Source of the DNA: DATFVA01 sp963832355
GTDB taxonomy: Bacteria; Bacteroidota; Ignavibacteria; Ignavibacteriales; Ignavibacteriaceae
DNA: 64,000 bases
Assembly (NCBI GenBank): GCA_963832355.1
Contig: CAWHTX010000017.1
Coordinates: 62,001-126,000 of the forward strand
Reading direction: 5' to 3'
The notes under the pieces are model-generated. The model did no database searches, was not told the DNA's origin, and saw only the letters and a program-made list of their open reading frames with translations. This document shows, piece after piece, positions 46,025 through 55,800 of the stretch (the stretch's first letter is position 1; each line of letters begins with the position of its first letter). The position numbers were made by a program, and so were the translations under genes.

Positions 46025-46956
46025 AAGAGAATCTGAAACTTGAAGACCTGCTTGGCAGGACAAAAAACTACGATAAAACTGACAGAATAGACAATGTGAC
46101 AATTATCGGCGCAGGTGTTATGGGACAGGGAATTGCTCAGACAATAGCAGCTGCCGGTGTTGATGTCAGGTTGATAGAAAAGAACAAGGATTATCTTGAA
46201 AAAGCAAAGCTTGCACTTTCCGAATCACTCGACAGGGAAATTAAAAGATGGTCGCTTACTCAGTCGGAGAAGAAATCGATACTTTCCAGGATTAAGTGGA
46301 ATCTTGACTTCGAAAATATAGAGGAAACCGATCTGGTAGTTGAGGCTGTAGATGAAGACTTTGAATTGAAAAAGGGAATATTTAAACAGCTTGATGACCT
46401 GGTGAAGAAAGAGACGATCTTTGTTTCAAATACTTCAACACTAAGTCTGACAAAACTTGCGGAAAGTACGAGCAGGACCGACCGGGTAATCGGGATGCAC
46501 TTTCTTCATCCTGTTCCTAAAGTTCCGCTTGTCGAAATCGTTAAATGTCTGCATACTTCAAATCTGACAGTAGAGATCATTAAAGAATTTGCCGCTAAAA
46601 TCGGGAAGACACCTGTTGAGGTCTATGAATATCCCGGCTTTGTTACCACCAGGGCTATTGTTCCCCTATTGAACGAGGCCATGTATATTCTTCTGGAAGG
46701 AGTTGCTACAGCAAAAGATATTGATACGGCGATGAAACTCGGCTACAACTTTGCATACGGACCTCTGGAAATGGCAGATATGATGGGACTTGATGAAGTA
46801 CTTGCATGGATGGAGACCCTCTGGAAAACTCTCGGCGAACCCCGCTACCGTGCATGTCCTATCTTAAGAAAACTTGTAAGAGAAAGAAAACTCGGTAAAA
46901 AAACCGGGGAAGGCTTTTACAGGTATGATAACAACGGAAGAATAATTTCCGAATAA
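46018..46956 (+). CDS. 3-hydroxyacyl-CoA dehydrogenase
   Basis: 312 residues. Rossmann motif VTIIGAGVMGQGIAQTIAAAG (about 23-43; shown in part), catalytic His in GMHFLHPVPKVPLVEIVKC (about 160-178), and a C-terminal helical domain with GYNFAYGPLEMADMMGLD. NAD-dependent oxidation of 3-hydroxyacyl-CoA or the reverse step (beta-oxidation, butyrate-type or degradation pathway). The preceding lipoprotein overlap suggests co-expression, without an obvious functional link. Confidence 0.9.
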   Translation: MVEENLKLEDLLGRTKNYDKTDRIDNVTIIGAGVMGQGIAQTIAAAGVDVRLIEKNKDYLEKAKLALSESLDREIKRWSLTQSEKKSILSRIKWNLDFENIEETDLVVEAVDEDFELKKGIFKQLDDLVKKETIFVSNTSTLSLTKLAESTSRTDRVIGMHFLHPVPKVPLVEIVKCLHTSNLTVEIIKEFAAKIGKTPVEVYEYPGFVTTRAIVPLLNEAMYILLEGVATAKDIDTAMKLGYNFAYGPLEMADMMGLDEVLAWMETLWKTLGEPRYRACPILRKLVRERKLGKKTGEGFYRYDNNGRIISE

Positions 46957-46984
46957 TTTTTTAAAATCTACCGGGAAATTTAAA

Positions 46985-48196
46985 ATGAAAATATTAGTTC
47001 TTAACTGCGGAAGTTCATCAATAAAGTATCAGTTTTTTGATACTGATAAGAAGATAGCACTGGCAAAAGGCATTGTAGAAAGAATCGGTATGAGTAGTGC
47101 AGTTCTTACACACCAGAGATATGATGGCGACCAGATAAAGATTGTGGGAGAGATCCTTGATCATGCAATTGGAATTGAATATGTACTGGGAGTAATGCTC
47201 AGTAAAAATCACGGGGTGATCGACGATAAAAGAGATATTGAAGCAGTAGGGCACAGGGTCGTCCATGGAGGTGAAACTTTTTCTGATTCTGTTTTTATAA
47301 CAGATGAGGTTATGCAGGTCCTTCAGGAGAACATAGAGCTTGCACCGCTCCATAACCCTCCTAATATTAAAGGTATTCAGGCAGTAAAAAGAGTTCTGCC
47401 CGATACTCCCCAGTGCGGTGTGTTCGATACTGCTTTCCATACAAAAATGCCGCCCAGAGCATACCTGTACGGTATACCGTATGAACTGTACAAAAAGTAC
47501 AAGATCAGAAGATACGGTTTTCACGGTACCTCGCATTATTTTGTATCAAACCGTGCTTCAGAAATCCTTGGGAAAAAACTTAATGAGCTGAAAATAATAA
47601 CCGCTCACCTGGGCAATGGCTGCAGTATGGCCGCTATAGATAACGGAAAATCGATTGACACCACAATGGGTTTTACTCCCCTGGAGGGGTTACTGATGGG
47701 TACGCGCAGCGGCGACCTTGATCCTTCCCTCATTCTTTATATCATGGGAAAAGAGGGTCTTTCTCTGAGTGAGGCAGGAACTCTTCTGAATAAGCACAGC
47801 GGCTTAATAGGGATAAGCGGTGAAAGCAGTGATATGCGTGAGATTCAGAATGCGGTTATAGAGGGCTCTAAAAGGGCCACCTATGCTTTTGAGATTTTCT
47901 GCTACAGGATCAAAAAATATGTGGGTGCCTATGCAGCTGCAATGGGAGGATTGGATGCCCTGGTATTTACAGGAGGAATAGGCGAGAACTCATCAAAGGT
48001 TCGTGAAACCGTGTGCAGCGACCTTGATTTCCTGGGAATTAATATCGATACATCCCGTAATAATAATCATGAAGAAATCATATCTTCAGATGAGTCGCGT
48101 GTTAAAGTTATGAAGATACCTACGAACGAGGAACTTGTCATTGCCCTGGATACAGCACAGATTGTAAGCGAAATGAATCTTCAGCCGGTGAAGTAG
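46985..48196 (+). CDS. ackA: Acetate kinase
   Basis: 403 residues. VLNCGSSSIKYQFF (N-terminal phosphate region), GHRVVHGG, GFHGTSHYFV (about 179-188), and FTGGIGENSS near 323-332 are all diagnostic. Converts acetyl phosphate and ADP to acetate and ATP. No pta gene in the window. It lies 28 nt after the dehydrogenase gene. Confidence 0.96.
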   Translation: MKILVLNCGSSSIKYQFFDTDKKIALAKGIVERIGMSSAVLTHQRYDGDQIKIVGEILDHAIGIEYVLGVMLSKNHGVIDDKRDIEAVGHRVVHGGETFSDSVFITDEVMQVLQENIELAPLHNPPNIKGIQAVKRVLPDTPQCGVFDTAFHTKMPPRAYLYGIPYELYKKYKIRRYGFHGTSHYFVSNRASEILGKKLNELKIITAHLGNGCSMAAIDNGKSIDTTMGFTPLEGLLMGTRSGDLDPSLILYIMGKEGLSLSEAGTLLNKHSGLIGISGESSDMREIQNAVIEGSKRATYAFEIFCYRIKKYVGAYAAAMGGLDALVFTGGIGENSSKVRETVCSDLDFLGINIDTSRNNNHEEIISSDESRVKVMKIPTNEELVIALDTAQIVSEMNLQPVK

Positions 48197-48286
48197 TGTA
48201 AAATTTAAACGATGAATCATTTGAATTACTGGTAATATTTTCTTATTCATGAAAATCTTCTTGTTAAATATTTTGCGGGAAATTTT

Positions 48287-49078
48287 ATGGATCTAGGAAT
48301 TAAAGGTAAAACCGCTCTTATTACAGCTTCAAGTAAAGGTATCGGAAAATCAGTTGCAGAAGGTCTAGCTGCGGAAGGCTGCAAAGTAGCAGTCTGCGCA
48401 AGAAGCAAACAGGAACTGCTGGAACTCACAAATGATATGAAAAGACGGTACGGAATTGATGCTGTATGGTGTATCTGTGATATTAATAAGCCAAGGGAAA
48501 TTGAAAGTACCGTAGAGGCTGTTCATAAACAGCTTGGTCCTATAGATATCCTGGTGACTAACTGCGGGGGACCTCCATCGGGATATTTTAATCAATTTAC
48601 GGATAAAAACTGGCAGAATTCATTTGACCAGGTGCTTATGAGTGTCGTAAGATTTATCCGGCTTGCAATTCCTGATATGATTGCGAATGAATGGGGACGA
48701 ATAATAAATATCACCTCGATCACCGTAAAACAGCCGGTTGAAAACCTAGTCCTTTCTAATTCGCTGAGAACAGGAGTTACAGGACTAGCAAAAACTTTAA
48801 GTACGGAATACGCCAAATATAACATTACGGTTAATAATATAGCCCCTGGTTATACATTGACCAACCGGGTATACGATCTTTCTGTTGCGAGGGCAAAGAA
48901 AGAAAAAGTTTCACACGAAGAGATTCTCACAGCAATGGCGAAGGAAACACCAGTAAACCGGCTGGCAAGTACTGAAGAAATTGCTTCGGCTGCTCTCTTC
49001 CTGGCTTCGAAGAAAGCGTCATACATTACGGGTGTTACCCTGATGGTTGACGGTGGATTAAATAAAGGTTTGTTCTGA
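48287..49078 (+). CDS. SDR-family protein lacking canonical Tyr-Lys pair
   Basis: 263 residues. Rossmann TGxxxGxG as ALITASSKGIGKSVAEGLA (about 10-28), NxG as TNCGG (about 89-93), and a final G-x-x-L-x-V-D-G-G. At the position of the catalytic Y-x-x-x-K it reads S-N-S-L-R (in NLVLSNSLRTGVTGLAKTL), so both Tyr and Lys are replaced. Close relatives with this pattern exist, so it is a subfamily feature; activity may be altered or absent. Confidence 0.85.
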   Translation: MDLGIKGKTALITASSKGIGKSVAEGLAAEGCKVAVCARSKQELLELTNDMKRRYGIDAVWCICDINKPREIESTVEAVHKQLGPIDILVTNCGGPPSGYFNQFTDKNWQNSFDQVLMSVVRFIRLAIPDMIANEWGRIINITSITVKQPVENLVLSNSLRTGVTGLAKTLSTEYAKYNITVNNIAPGYTLTNRVYDLSVARAKKEKVSHEEILTAMAKETPVNRLASTEEIASAALFLASKKASYITGVTLMVDGGLNKGLF

Positions 49079-49101
49079 TTTATATATCCCTGGACTGAAG
49101 A

Positions 49102-50658
49102 ATGAAGAAGGAGTTAGAGCTTGTAATCCAACCCGATGATATTTTTGATAAGGAAATATTATATGAGAAAACTGCTGAAAAACTGGGGCGTTCCCGGGAA
49201 GAGATAAAAGCTGTTACTCCTGTTCGAAGATCAATCGATGCGAGAAGTAAGGAACCTGTGTATAAGGTTCTCGTTAATGCTTATATCAATGAAACCCCTG
49301 AGAACGTCCGGCCTCTTAAAAACTATAAACCGGTACATGGAGCCAAAAAAGTTATTGTTGTGGGCTCTGGTCCGGCCGGACTTTTTGCATCTCTAAAACT
49401 TATTGAGTTGGGAATTAAACCCATCATACTTGAGAGAGGGAAGGACGTTCAGGAACGGAGAAGAGATCTAAGAGCTATTCAGCAGTTTCACAAAGTAAAT
49501 CCGGATTCAAACTACTGTTTCGGTGAAGGGGGAGCGGGTGCATACAGCGACGGAAAGCTCTATACCAGGGCAACAAAGAGGGGAGATGTAGGAAGCATGC
49601 TCAATATACTGGTTATGCATGGGGCAACGGAGGATATACTCATAGATGCTCATCCGCATATTGGTTCAAATAAACTTCCCGGCGTCGTTAAATCAATCAG
49701 GGAGACGATCATTAAGAACGGTGGTGAGATTCATTTCGGATCAAAACTCACTGATATTTTAATGAAGGATGGACGGGTAACAGGAGCTGTAATCAATGAT
49801 GAAGAGGAACTTGCAGGTGATGCTGTTATACTTGCCACCGGTCATTCAGCAAAAGATATATACTATCTTCTTCACAGAAAAAAACTGACGCTGGAAGCAA
49901 AGCCATTTGCTATGGGTGTGAGGATAGAACATCCTCAAAGTCTCATAAATGAAATACAATATCACACCAAACATAAACATGATAATCTGCCCGCTGCTCC
50001 GTATACCCTTTCCTGCCGGGTAGAAGACAGGGGAATATATTCTTTCTGCATGTGTCCGGGCGGTATTATTGTACCTGCTGCTACTTCTCCGGGAGAAATC
50101 GTTGTGAATGGAATGTCCTTATCGAGACGCGATTCCCCCTTCGCTAATTCAGGATTTGTAGTGACTGTGGACGAAAACGACTGGAAGAATATTGATGCGG
50201 AGGAACCATTTAAGGGACTCGAACTTCAGCATAGCCTGGAAAGGAAATGTTTTGAACTGGCAGGAGGAACTCAAAGTGCCCCTGCGCAAAGGGTTACCGA
50301 TTTTCTTAAAAGAAAGTTTTCACAATCCTTACCCCCAACGTCATATATACCCGGATTAACCTCTTCAAGTCTGCACGAGGAACTGCCTGAGTACCTTTCT
50401 CAGTACCTGATGGAGGCTCTCTATATATTTAATAAAAAGATGAGGGGGTATATTACTGATGAGGCTATACTGGTTGCTGTAGAAAGCAGGACAAGCTCGC
50501 CGGTCCGGATCCCAAGGGATAAAGAAACTTTTATGCATTCGGGAGCACGGGGTTTATTCCCTTCAGGTGAGGGAGCAGGCTATGCCGGGGGTATTGTTTC
50601 CGCTGCAATAGATGGGGAAAACTGTGCTGAAGCTGCAGCTTCTTATATAAGTAGTTAG
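49102..50658 (+). CDS. FAD-dependent oxidoreductase (COG2509-like)
   Basis: 518 residues. An N-terminal domain of about 80 residues precedes a two-dinucleotide-binding FAD fold: VIVVGSGPAGLFASLKLIELG (shown in part; about 89-109), GGAGAYSDGKLYTR, ATGHSAKD, and a C-terminal GEGAGYAGGIVSAAIDG. Matches uncharacterised FAD-dependent dehydrogenases. The physiological substrate is unknown. Co-directional with the SDR gene 23 nt upstream. Confidence 0.82.
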   Translation: MKKELELVIQPDDIFDKEILYEKTAEKLGRSREEIKAVTPVRRSIDARSKEPVYKVLVNAYINETPENVRPLKNYKPVHGAKKVIVVGSGPAGLFASLKLIELGIKPIILERGKDVQERRRDLRAIQQFHKVNPDSNYCFGEGGAGAYSDGKLYTRATKRGDVGSMLNILVMHGATEDILIDAHPHIGSNKLPGVVKSIRETIIKNGGEIHFGSKLTDILMKDGRVTGAVINDEEELAGDAVILATGHSAKDIYYLLHRKKLTLEAKPFAMGVRIEHPQSLINEIQYHTKHKHDNLPAAPYTLSCRVEDRGIYSFCMCPGGIIVPAATSPGEIVVNGMSLSRRDSPFANSGFVVTVDENDWKNIDAEEPFKGLELQHSLERKCFELAGGTQSAPAQRVTDFLKRKFSQSLPPTSYIPGLTSSSLHEELPEYLSQYLMEALYIFNKKMRGYITDEAILVAVESRTSSPVRIPRDKETFMHSGARGLFPSGEGAGYAGGIVSAAIDGENCAEAAASYISS

Positions 50659-50781
50659 TCATATAATCCTCAAATCAGGCCCGCTCTGAGATCAAGATAA
50701 TAGATTTACTTATCCAGGTCCACCGAAGCAGATAGGGCTGAATCCGAAGATTTTCATTGATCCAGTGACCAGATTGCTTTT

Positions 50782-50815
50782 CCGAAAAGTCCTGCTATCT
50801 GCCAGGACTTTTCGG
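50782..50815. terminator. Perfect hairpin between convergent genes
   Basis: 13-bp perfect stem (50782-50794 with 50803-50815), 8-nt loop. Placed between convergent genes, it could end both transcripts, though neither side has a long T-run. Confidence 0.55.
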
Positions 50816-50864
50816 TGTAGAAATAACTTTAACAATTCTGAATAATTCAATTAAAATGGTTGGT

Positions 50865-52850
50865 TTATTTCAGAAAAAGCATTTTCAGTACTTTGAAGTA
50901 AGTCTGGTTAGAAACCTCAGATACCGCTTTCATTGAAACATAATATATTCCGGAAGAGAACTTTGAAGCATCCCAGACTTTTTCATAAGTTCCTCTAGCT
51001 GTTTCACCATTTGCAAGTTGTTCGACAACCTGACCTAAACTATTGATAATACTTAACTTAACTCTGCTCTCTTCGGGTACATTAAATCTTATTGTTGTAG
51101 CAGGGTTAAAGGGGTTAGGGAAGTTTTGAGCCAGGTAGAAGCCGCGGGATTTAATGTTCAGATCCAGCATTACTGTTCTGGAATATGAATAACTGCCGTC
51201 ATAATCCTGCTGTTTCAGTCTGTATTTAACTGTTCCGTTGTAATTATCATTAGTAAAATCATCGGAATAACTATAAGAATTTCGTTCAGATGTTGTTCCG
51301 TGTCCTTTTACGAATCCGATCTCTGCCCAATTACTCCCGAAACTACGCTCCACAGCGTAACCTTTATTATTTGTTTCTGTTGCACTCATCCAGCTTAGCA
51401 TCACCTTGCTCCCGACTACCTGTCCTGAAAAGGCAACCAGGTTTACAGGAACCGCAGTTACTACTATTTCTGCTTCATTGCTGTAATTGGAAACTGCGGA
51501 GTCGTTGTAAGCTATAACTCTGTACGTGTAGGTAGTAATTTCTGATACATTATCGGTGAAGGTTGTTTCATTTGCATTAACTGTTCCGATATCTGAGAAA
51601 ATATTGGTACTATCTTTCCTCTGTATCCTGAACCCACTTTCATTATCTGAATTATCCTGCCAGCTTAGGTTTACGATACCCGGTCCGCCCGAGCCAGCCT
51701 GAAGATTGGTTGGTGCTGCAATCGCTGACTGAAATTCATATATTTTTCCGTTAGAACAGCATATATATAATTCATTATTTTTGTCGATACCAAAAGATAG
51801 TATTGACTCAGGAGCTGTTCCAATGAGCTCATTTGATAGATTAACGCCGCTGTAATCGAGACTCCAGACGCTTCGTGAACAATAATCTCCGTAAATATAC
51901 TTTCCTGCAAGTTCAGGTCTTCTGTTTCCCCTGTAGACAAAACCGCCTGTTATCGAACATCCGTTAGAGTGACTGTATTCCCAGATCGGAAAGAGATAAT
52001 CTGTACCGGTGCATCCGGTCATGTTATATTCATGATTACCTTCATAGCACCTCCAGCCGTAGTTCCCTCCATTCGTTATAGTATCTATTTCCTCCCAGGC
52101 ACTCTGACCAACATCGCCGCACCATAGTTTGCTTGTAACCGTATCAAAGCTGAACCGCCAGGGATTTCTCATGCCGTATGAATAAATTTCTTCTCTCCAT
52201 CCCTGCGTATTACCGACATAAGGATTGTCAGAAGGAATGCCATAATTTAAACCTCCTGAAGGATTATCTACATCAATCCTGAGGATCTTACCGAGCAGAA
52301 CCGCCCGGTTCTGTGCATTGTCATTCGGATCACCTCCGGAACCGCCGTCACCCATTCCAACATATAAATAACCATCAGGCCCGAAACTTACTCTTCCTCC
52401 GTTATGATTTGAGAACGGCTGTGCTATTTCAAGTAGTACAAGCTCGCTTGAATTATCAGCCGAATCGGGATTGGAAGTTACCTGGAATCTGGATACGTGC
52501 GTCCGTAGAGGATTAGGCGTTGTGTAATCCACGTAAAAATATCCATTCGAGGCAAAATCGGGATGGAAAGCCAATCCAAGCAGTCCCGTTTCACCGCCGC
52601 TGGTTACTCTGTCTGTTATATCGAGAAAGGTTTTCACCGTAGTTGTATTCCCATTATTCTCGAATACTTTAATTATACCAGGTTGTTCAACCACAAAGAT
52701 CCTGTCCGTCCCATCGGGAGCGTATTGCAGATCTACGGGATTTACAAAACTCAGATTCGGAAACGCTTCCTGAAGAGTGTACTGCGCTTTTATGTTCTTC
52801 CCCGATAAAATAAGCACGACCGCGAAAAGTAAAAGAATTTTTCTATTCAC
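50865..52850 (-). CDS. Secreted PQQ-dependent sugar dehydrogenase-like protein with T9SS sorting domain
   Basis: 661 residues: signal peptide (LLLFAVVLILSGKNIKAQ), soluble glucose dehydrogenase-type six-blade propeller (about 35-375; GLLGLAFHPDF, DGYLYVGMGDGGSGGDP), one Fn3 domain (about 380-465; APTNLQAGSGGPGIVNLSWQ), an extra beta segment and the T9SS tail (QNFPNPFNPATTIRFNV). Related enzymes oxidise aldoses with PQQ; cofactor binding here is not verified. The upstream GH13 gene overlaps its start by 8 nt, pointing to coordinated expression. Confidence 0.86.
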   Translation of the reverse strand: MNRKILLLFAVVLILSGKNIKAQYTLQEAFPNLSFVNPVDLQYAPDGTDRIFVVEQPGIIKVFENNGNTTTVKTFLDITDRVTSGGETGLLGLAFHPDFASNGYFYVDYTTPNPLRTHVSRFQVTSNPDSADNSSELVLLEIAQPFSNHNGGRVSFGPDGYLYVGMGDGGSGGDPNDNAQNRAVLLGKILRIDVDNPSGGLNYGIPSDNPYVGNTQGWREEIYSYGMRNPWRFSFDTVTSKLWCGDVGQSAWEEIDTITNGGNYGWRCYEGNHEYNMTGCTGTDYLFPIWEYSHSNGCSITGGFVYRGNRRPELAGKYIYGDYCSRSVWSLDYSGVNLSNELIGTAPESILSFGIDKNNELYICCSNGKIYEFQSAIAAPTNLQAGSGGPGIVNLSWQDNSDNESGFRIQRKDSTNIFSDIGTVNANETTFTDNVSEITTYTYRVIAYNDSAVSNYSNEAEIVVTAVPVNLVAFSGQVVGSKVMLSWMSATETNNKGYAVERSFGSNWAEIGFVKGHGTTSERNSYSYSDDFTNDNYNGTVKYRLKQQDYDGSYSYSRTVMLDLNIKSRGFYLAQNFPNPFNPATTIRFNVPEESRVKLSIINSLGQVVEQLANGETARGTYEKVWDASKFSSGIYYVSMKAVSEVSNQTYFKVLKMLFLK

Positions 52851-55800
52851 CTTTTCCTCTTTTATTTGTTGTTGTTTTTCTGCCTGTGTTCTTTACCGTT
52901 GACTTCTTCTTAGTGCGTTTAACTGTTTTTTTCGTGTCAGCTATGAACTCATTTTTCAGGTCGTTGAACCGGTAGCCTTTTGAACCTGCCAGATCTTTCA
53001 GACGGCTGAAGTACTGGCGGGAAGTTTTCAACTGATCCATCACGAACTTTTCCCTCGCTGAAGAACTACTGTCTGTTTTTGAAGTTTTTCTTTTTTTCTT
53101 CGCATCGTATTTGAGAGGAGAGGTAAGATTATAGAGGGTATAAAAATAATCCAGAACCGTTTCATATTTTTCTTTATTGAAATAAACTATTCCCTGGTGT
53201 TCATGTACTTCAATAAAGTTCCTGAACTCATCACTTTCCAATAGGGCGGTTATATACTCCTTCCCCCCGGGTGAAAATGAAGCTTTACCAGTACCGGATC
53301 CTGAACCATTTGTGCCGAGGAATTTATATTCCTTCATCCATTTACCAGCGGTACTGCTGTCAGATAATACCTTAACCAGGTCATATTCACTGAAGCTGTT
53401 CATCCCGTTAGGGGAAAGCTGTTTCAACTTTCCGGGTACTACTCTGTCTAAAAGAAACCTTCTGAAAAAGTTCTTTTCAGTACCGGGAGATGGTCTGCCT
53501 GTCTGCAATTCCTTAAGAAGCATAGAGGCAGCAATTATATTTTTACCGTTCTCAGCTGATCCGTTCCCATCCAGATACACCAGGCTCTTTCTTGCATCCT
53601 CAAACCAGGCTGTCTTCCGTTTTGCTTCACTTTTCTTTTTAATCAGCATGGTGAAATCACCTGCTGATCTGAAATTTGATTTAAGATCCTTCTGTACATC
53701 ATTCTTATCCAGTGGAACATCATTTAGTCTGTTGATTTCATCGACAGCATTATTGAGATCCGACTGAAACTGACCGCTCAGATCTCTTCCGTTTTCTTCA
53801 AAGATATCTTTCTTCAATTCATTGAATACCATTGGTTCTAAAAGCGATGAGAGTGCTTTATGAAGGGGAGCGAGGGTCAATTCCCGTTTTGTATCCTCTA
53901 TGGAATAAACTCCTTCACCATGAAGATACTCGTTAAGAGCCGCGTAGGTGCCGTCAGTATCATAGATCTCACGGAAGTCCAGCAGAACTGCATATTCATA
54001 TCCCCTGAGGTAAAAGAATCTTCCGAAATTAAACATATCACGTCCAGGTACAATGTATTCAAATTTTGTGTGGTAGTCCCTGAATATATAATAGACATTA
54101 TAGTCCGATTTAAGGTTCAGAGCTTCTGCAAGAGATTTGCTTCTTTTACCGTCACCAGCAGCTTTCTCAACTGAATATTTTACAGTTCCGCTGCATTCCT
54201 GGTAGGAGTTATTATACAGAACAAAGGCTCTTTCATCTCCGCTGCGGTTCGTATATGCGAATACAGATTCATTTACGTTCCCCGAATCGTCAATGAAGTC
54301 AAAGAATTCGAAATTCTCAACCTGGCTGAAGAGATACCTTTTTTTCATCAGGGGGAATATCTGGTCTTCATGTGTGCGTACAAGATTGTCATCAACAAAC
54401 TCCTCGTAATAGGCCCGTTTATACTCCATCCCGTATTTTTCAGCGAAGCCTTCGATCTGGCCGTGACCGAACATCGGCAGTCCCGGCATTGTTATCATCG
54501 TAACACAGACTCCGAAATACTTATCGCCCTTGCCGAACTGGTTAACTGCTGTTTCCTCATCAGGGTTGCTCATAAAATTAACGTAGCGCTTTAAGATCTC
54601 CGGATTAAAGTCCAGTGTGTTCTTAACAAGCAGACGGTATTTTTCATTTTCCTCTTTCATCATCATATGCATAAAGGCACTGTTATATACTCTGTGCATT
54701 CCAAGGGTTCTTACAAAGTAACCTTCCATCAGCCAGAAAGCTTCGGCAAGCAGCAGGGTATCGGGCATTTCCTCCTTCATCCGGTCCACTACTTCACGCC
54801 AGAATTCGGCAGGCATTTCATTGTCGAACTGTTCACGGGTCATTGCATAATCGGCCCGGGATGGCACCGCACCTGCAGTCCCGGGAACAGGGAACCATAA
54901 TCTCTGGAAATGTTTTTTAGAAAGCGTCATTGCGGCATCAAACCTGATGATCGGGAACATACGGGCAACGTGTTTAATTGTCTGGTAAAGTGATTCCCTC
55001 ACCTCGGGAATCAACAGGTTAAGCTGTGCGGTATCATTCCATGGCATATTTGTTCCGTCATTTCCGTGGTAGATATATTTTGTATCTCCCGTATATTTAT
55101 CTACTCTCTGGAATACGACCGCCGCATCAGACCGCGAATAATATTTATCTTCAATCCTTACAGATACCCTGTCATCATCCGACAGATCAGGTCCGTAGAA
55201 TGAATATGAAGGGTAGGGAGGTTCATTTCTCTGTATGAAATAATACGGTTTCTCTATCACCCACTTCGAAAAGATGCCGGTATGATTGGGAACCATATCG
55301 CTGGCCATCCGGATACCTCTCCGGGCTGCTCTTTCTTTAAGTTTGTAGAAAGCTTCCTCGCCTCCGATATCTCTTGCTATTATATAATCGTAAAGTGAAT
55401 ATGCCGAAGATACAGCTTCAGGATTGCCGGTAAGGTGTTTAATCTTCCGGGATGCTGTACTCCTTTCCCATACCCCTATGAGCCAGAGTGCCGTAAAATT
55501 CCATCTTGCCAGCTGGTCCAGTTCCTCATCAGGGATCTGATCGAGCCTGGTTATTGATCGCTGGTATTTCTTCGAAAGCTGGTCGAGCCAAACGTGAATA
55601 TTCTTGGCCATCATAACTACACGCGGCATCCATTCAATATCTGTTGTGAACTTTTCATACTCTGCCTGGTAATATTTCATTTCATCAGAGGTAAGATGTT
55701 CACCAGCTTCCAGCCTTTCTTTCAGTTTCCTGAAATATTCTTCATCGAATTCATAAGTGGGAACAGGAGGAGTTACTTTTTCACCGCCTCCATGTTTAAT

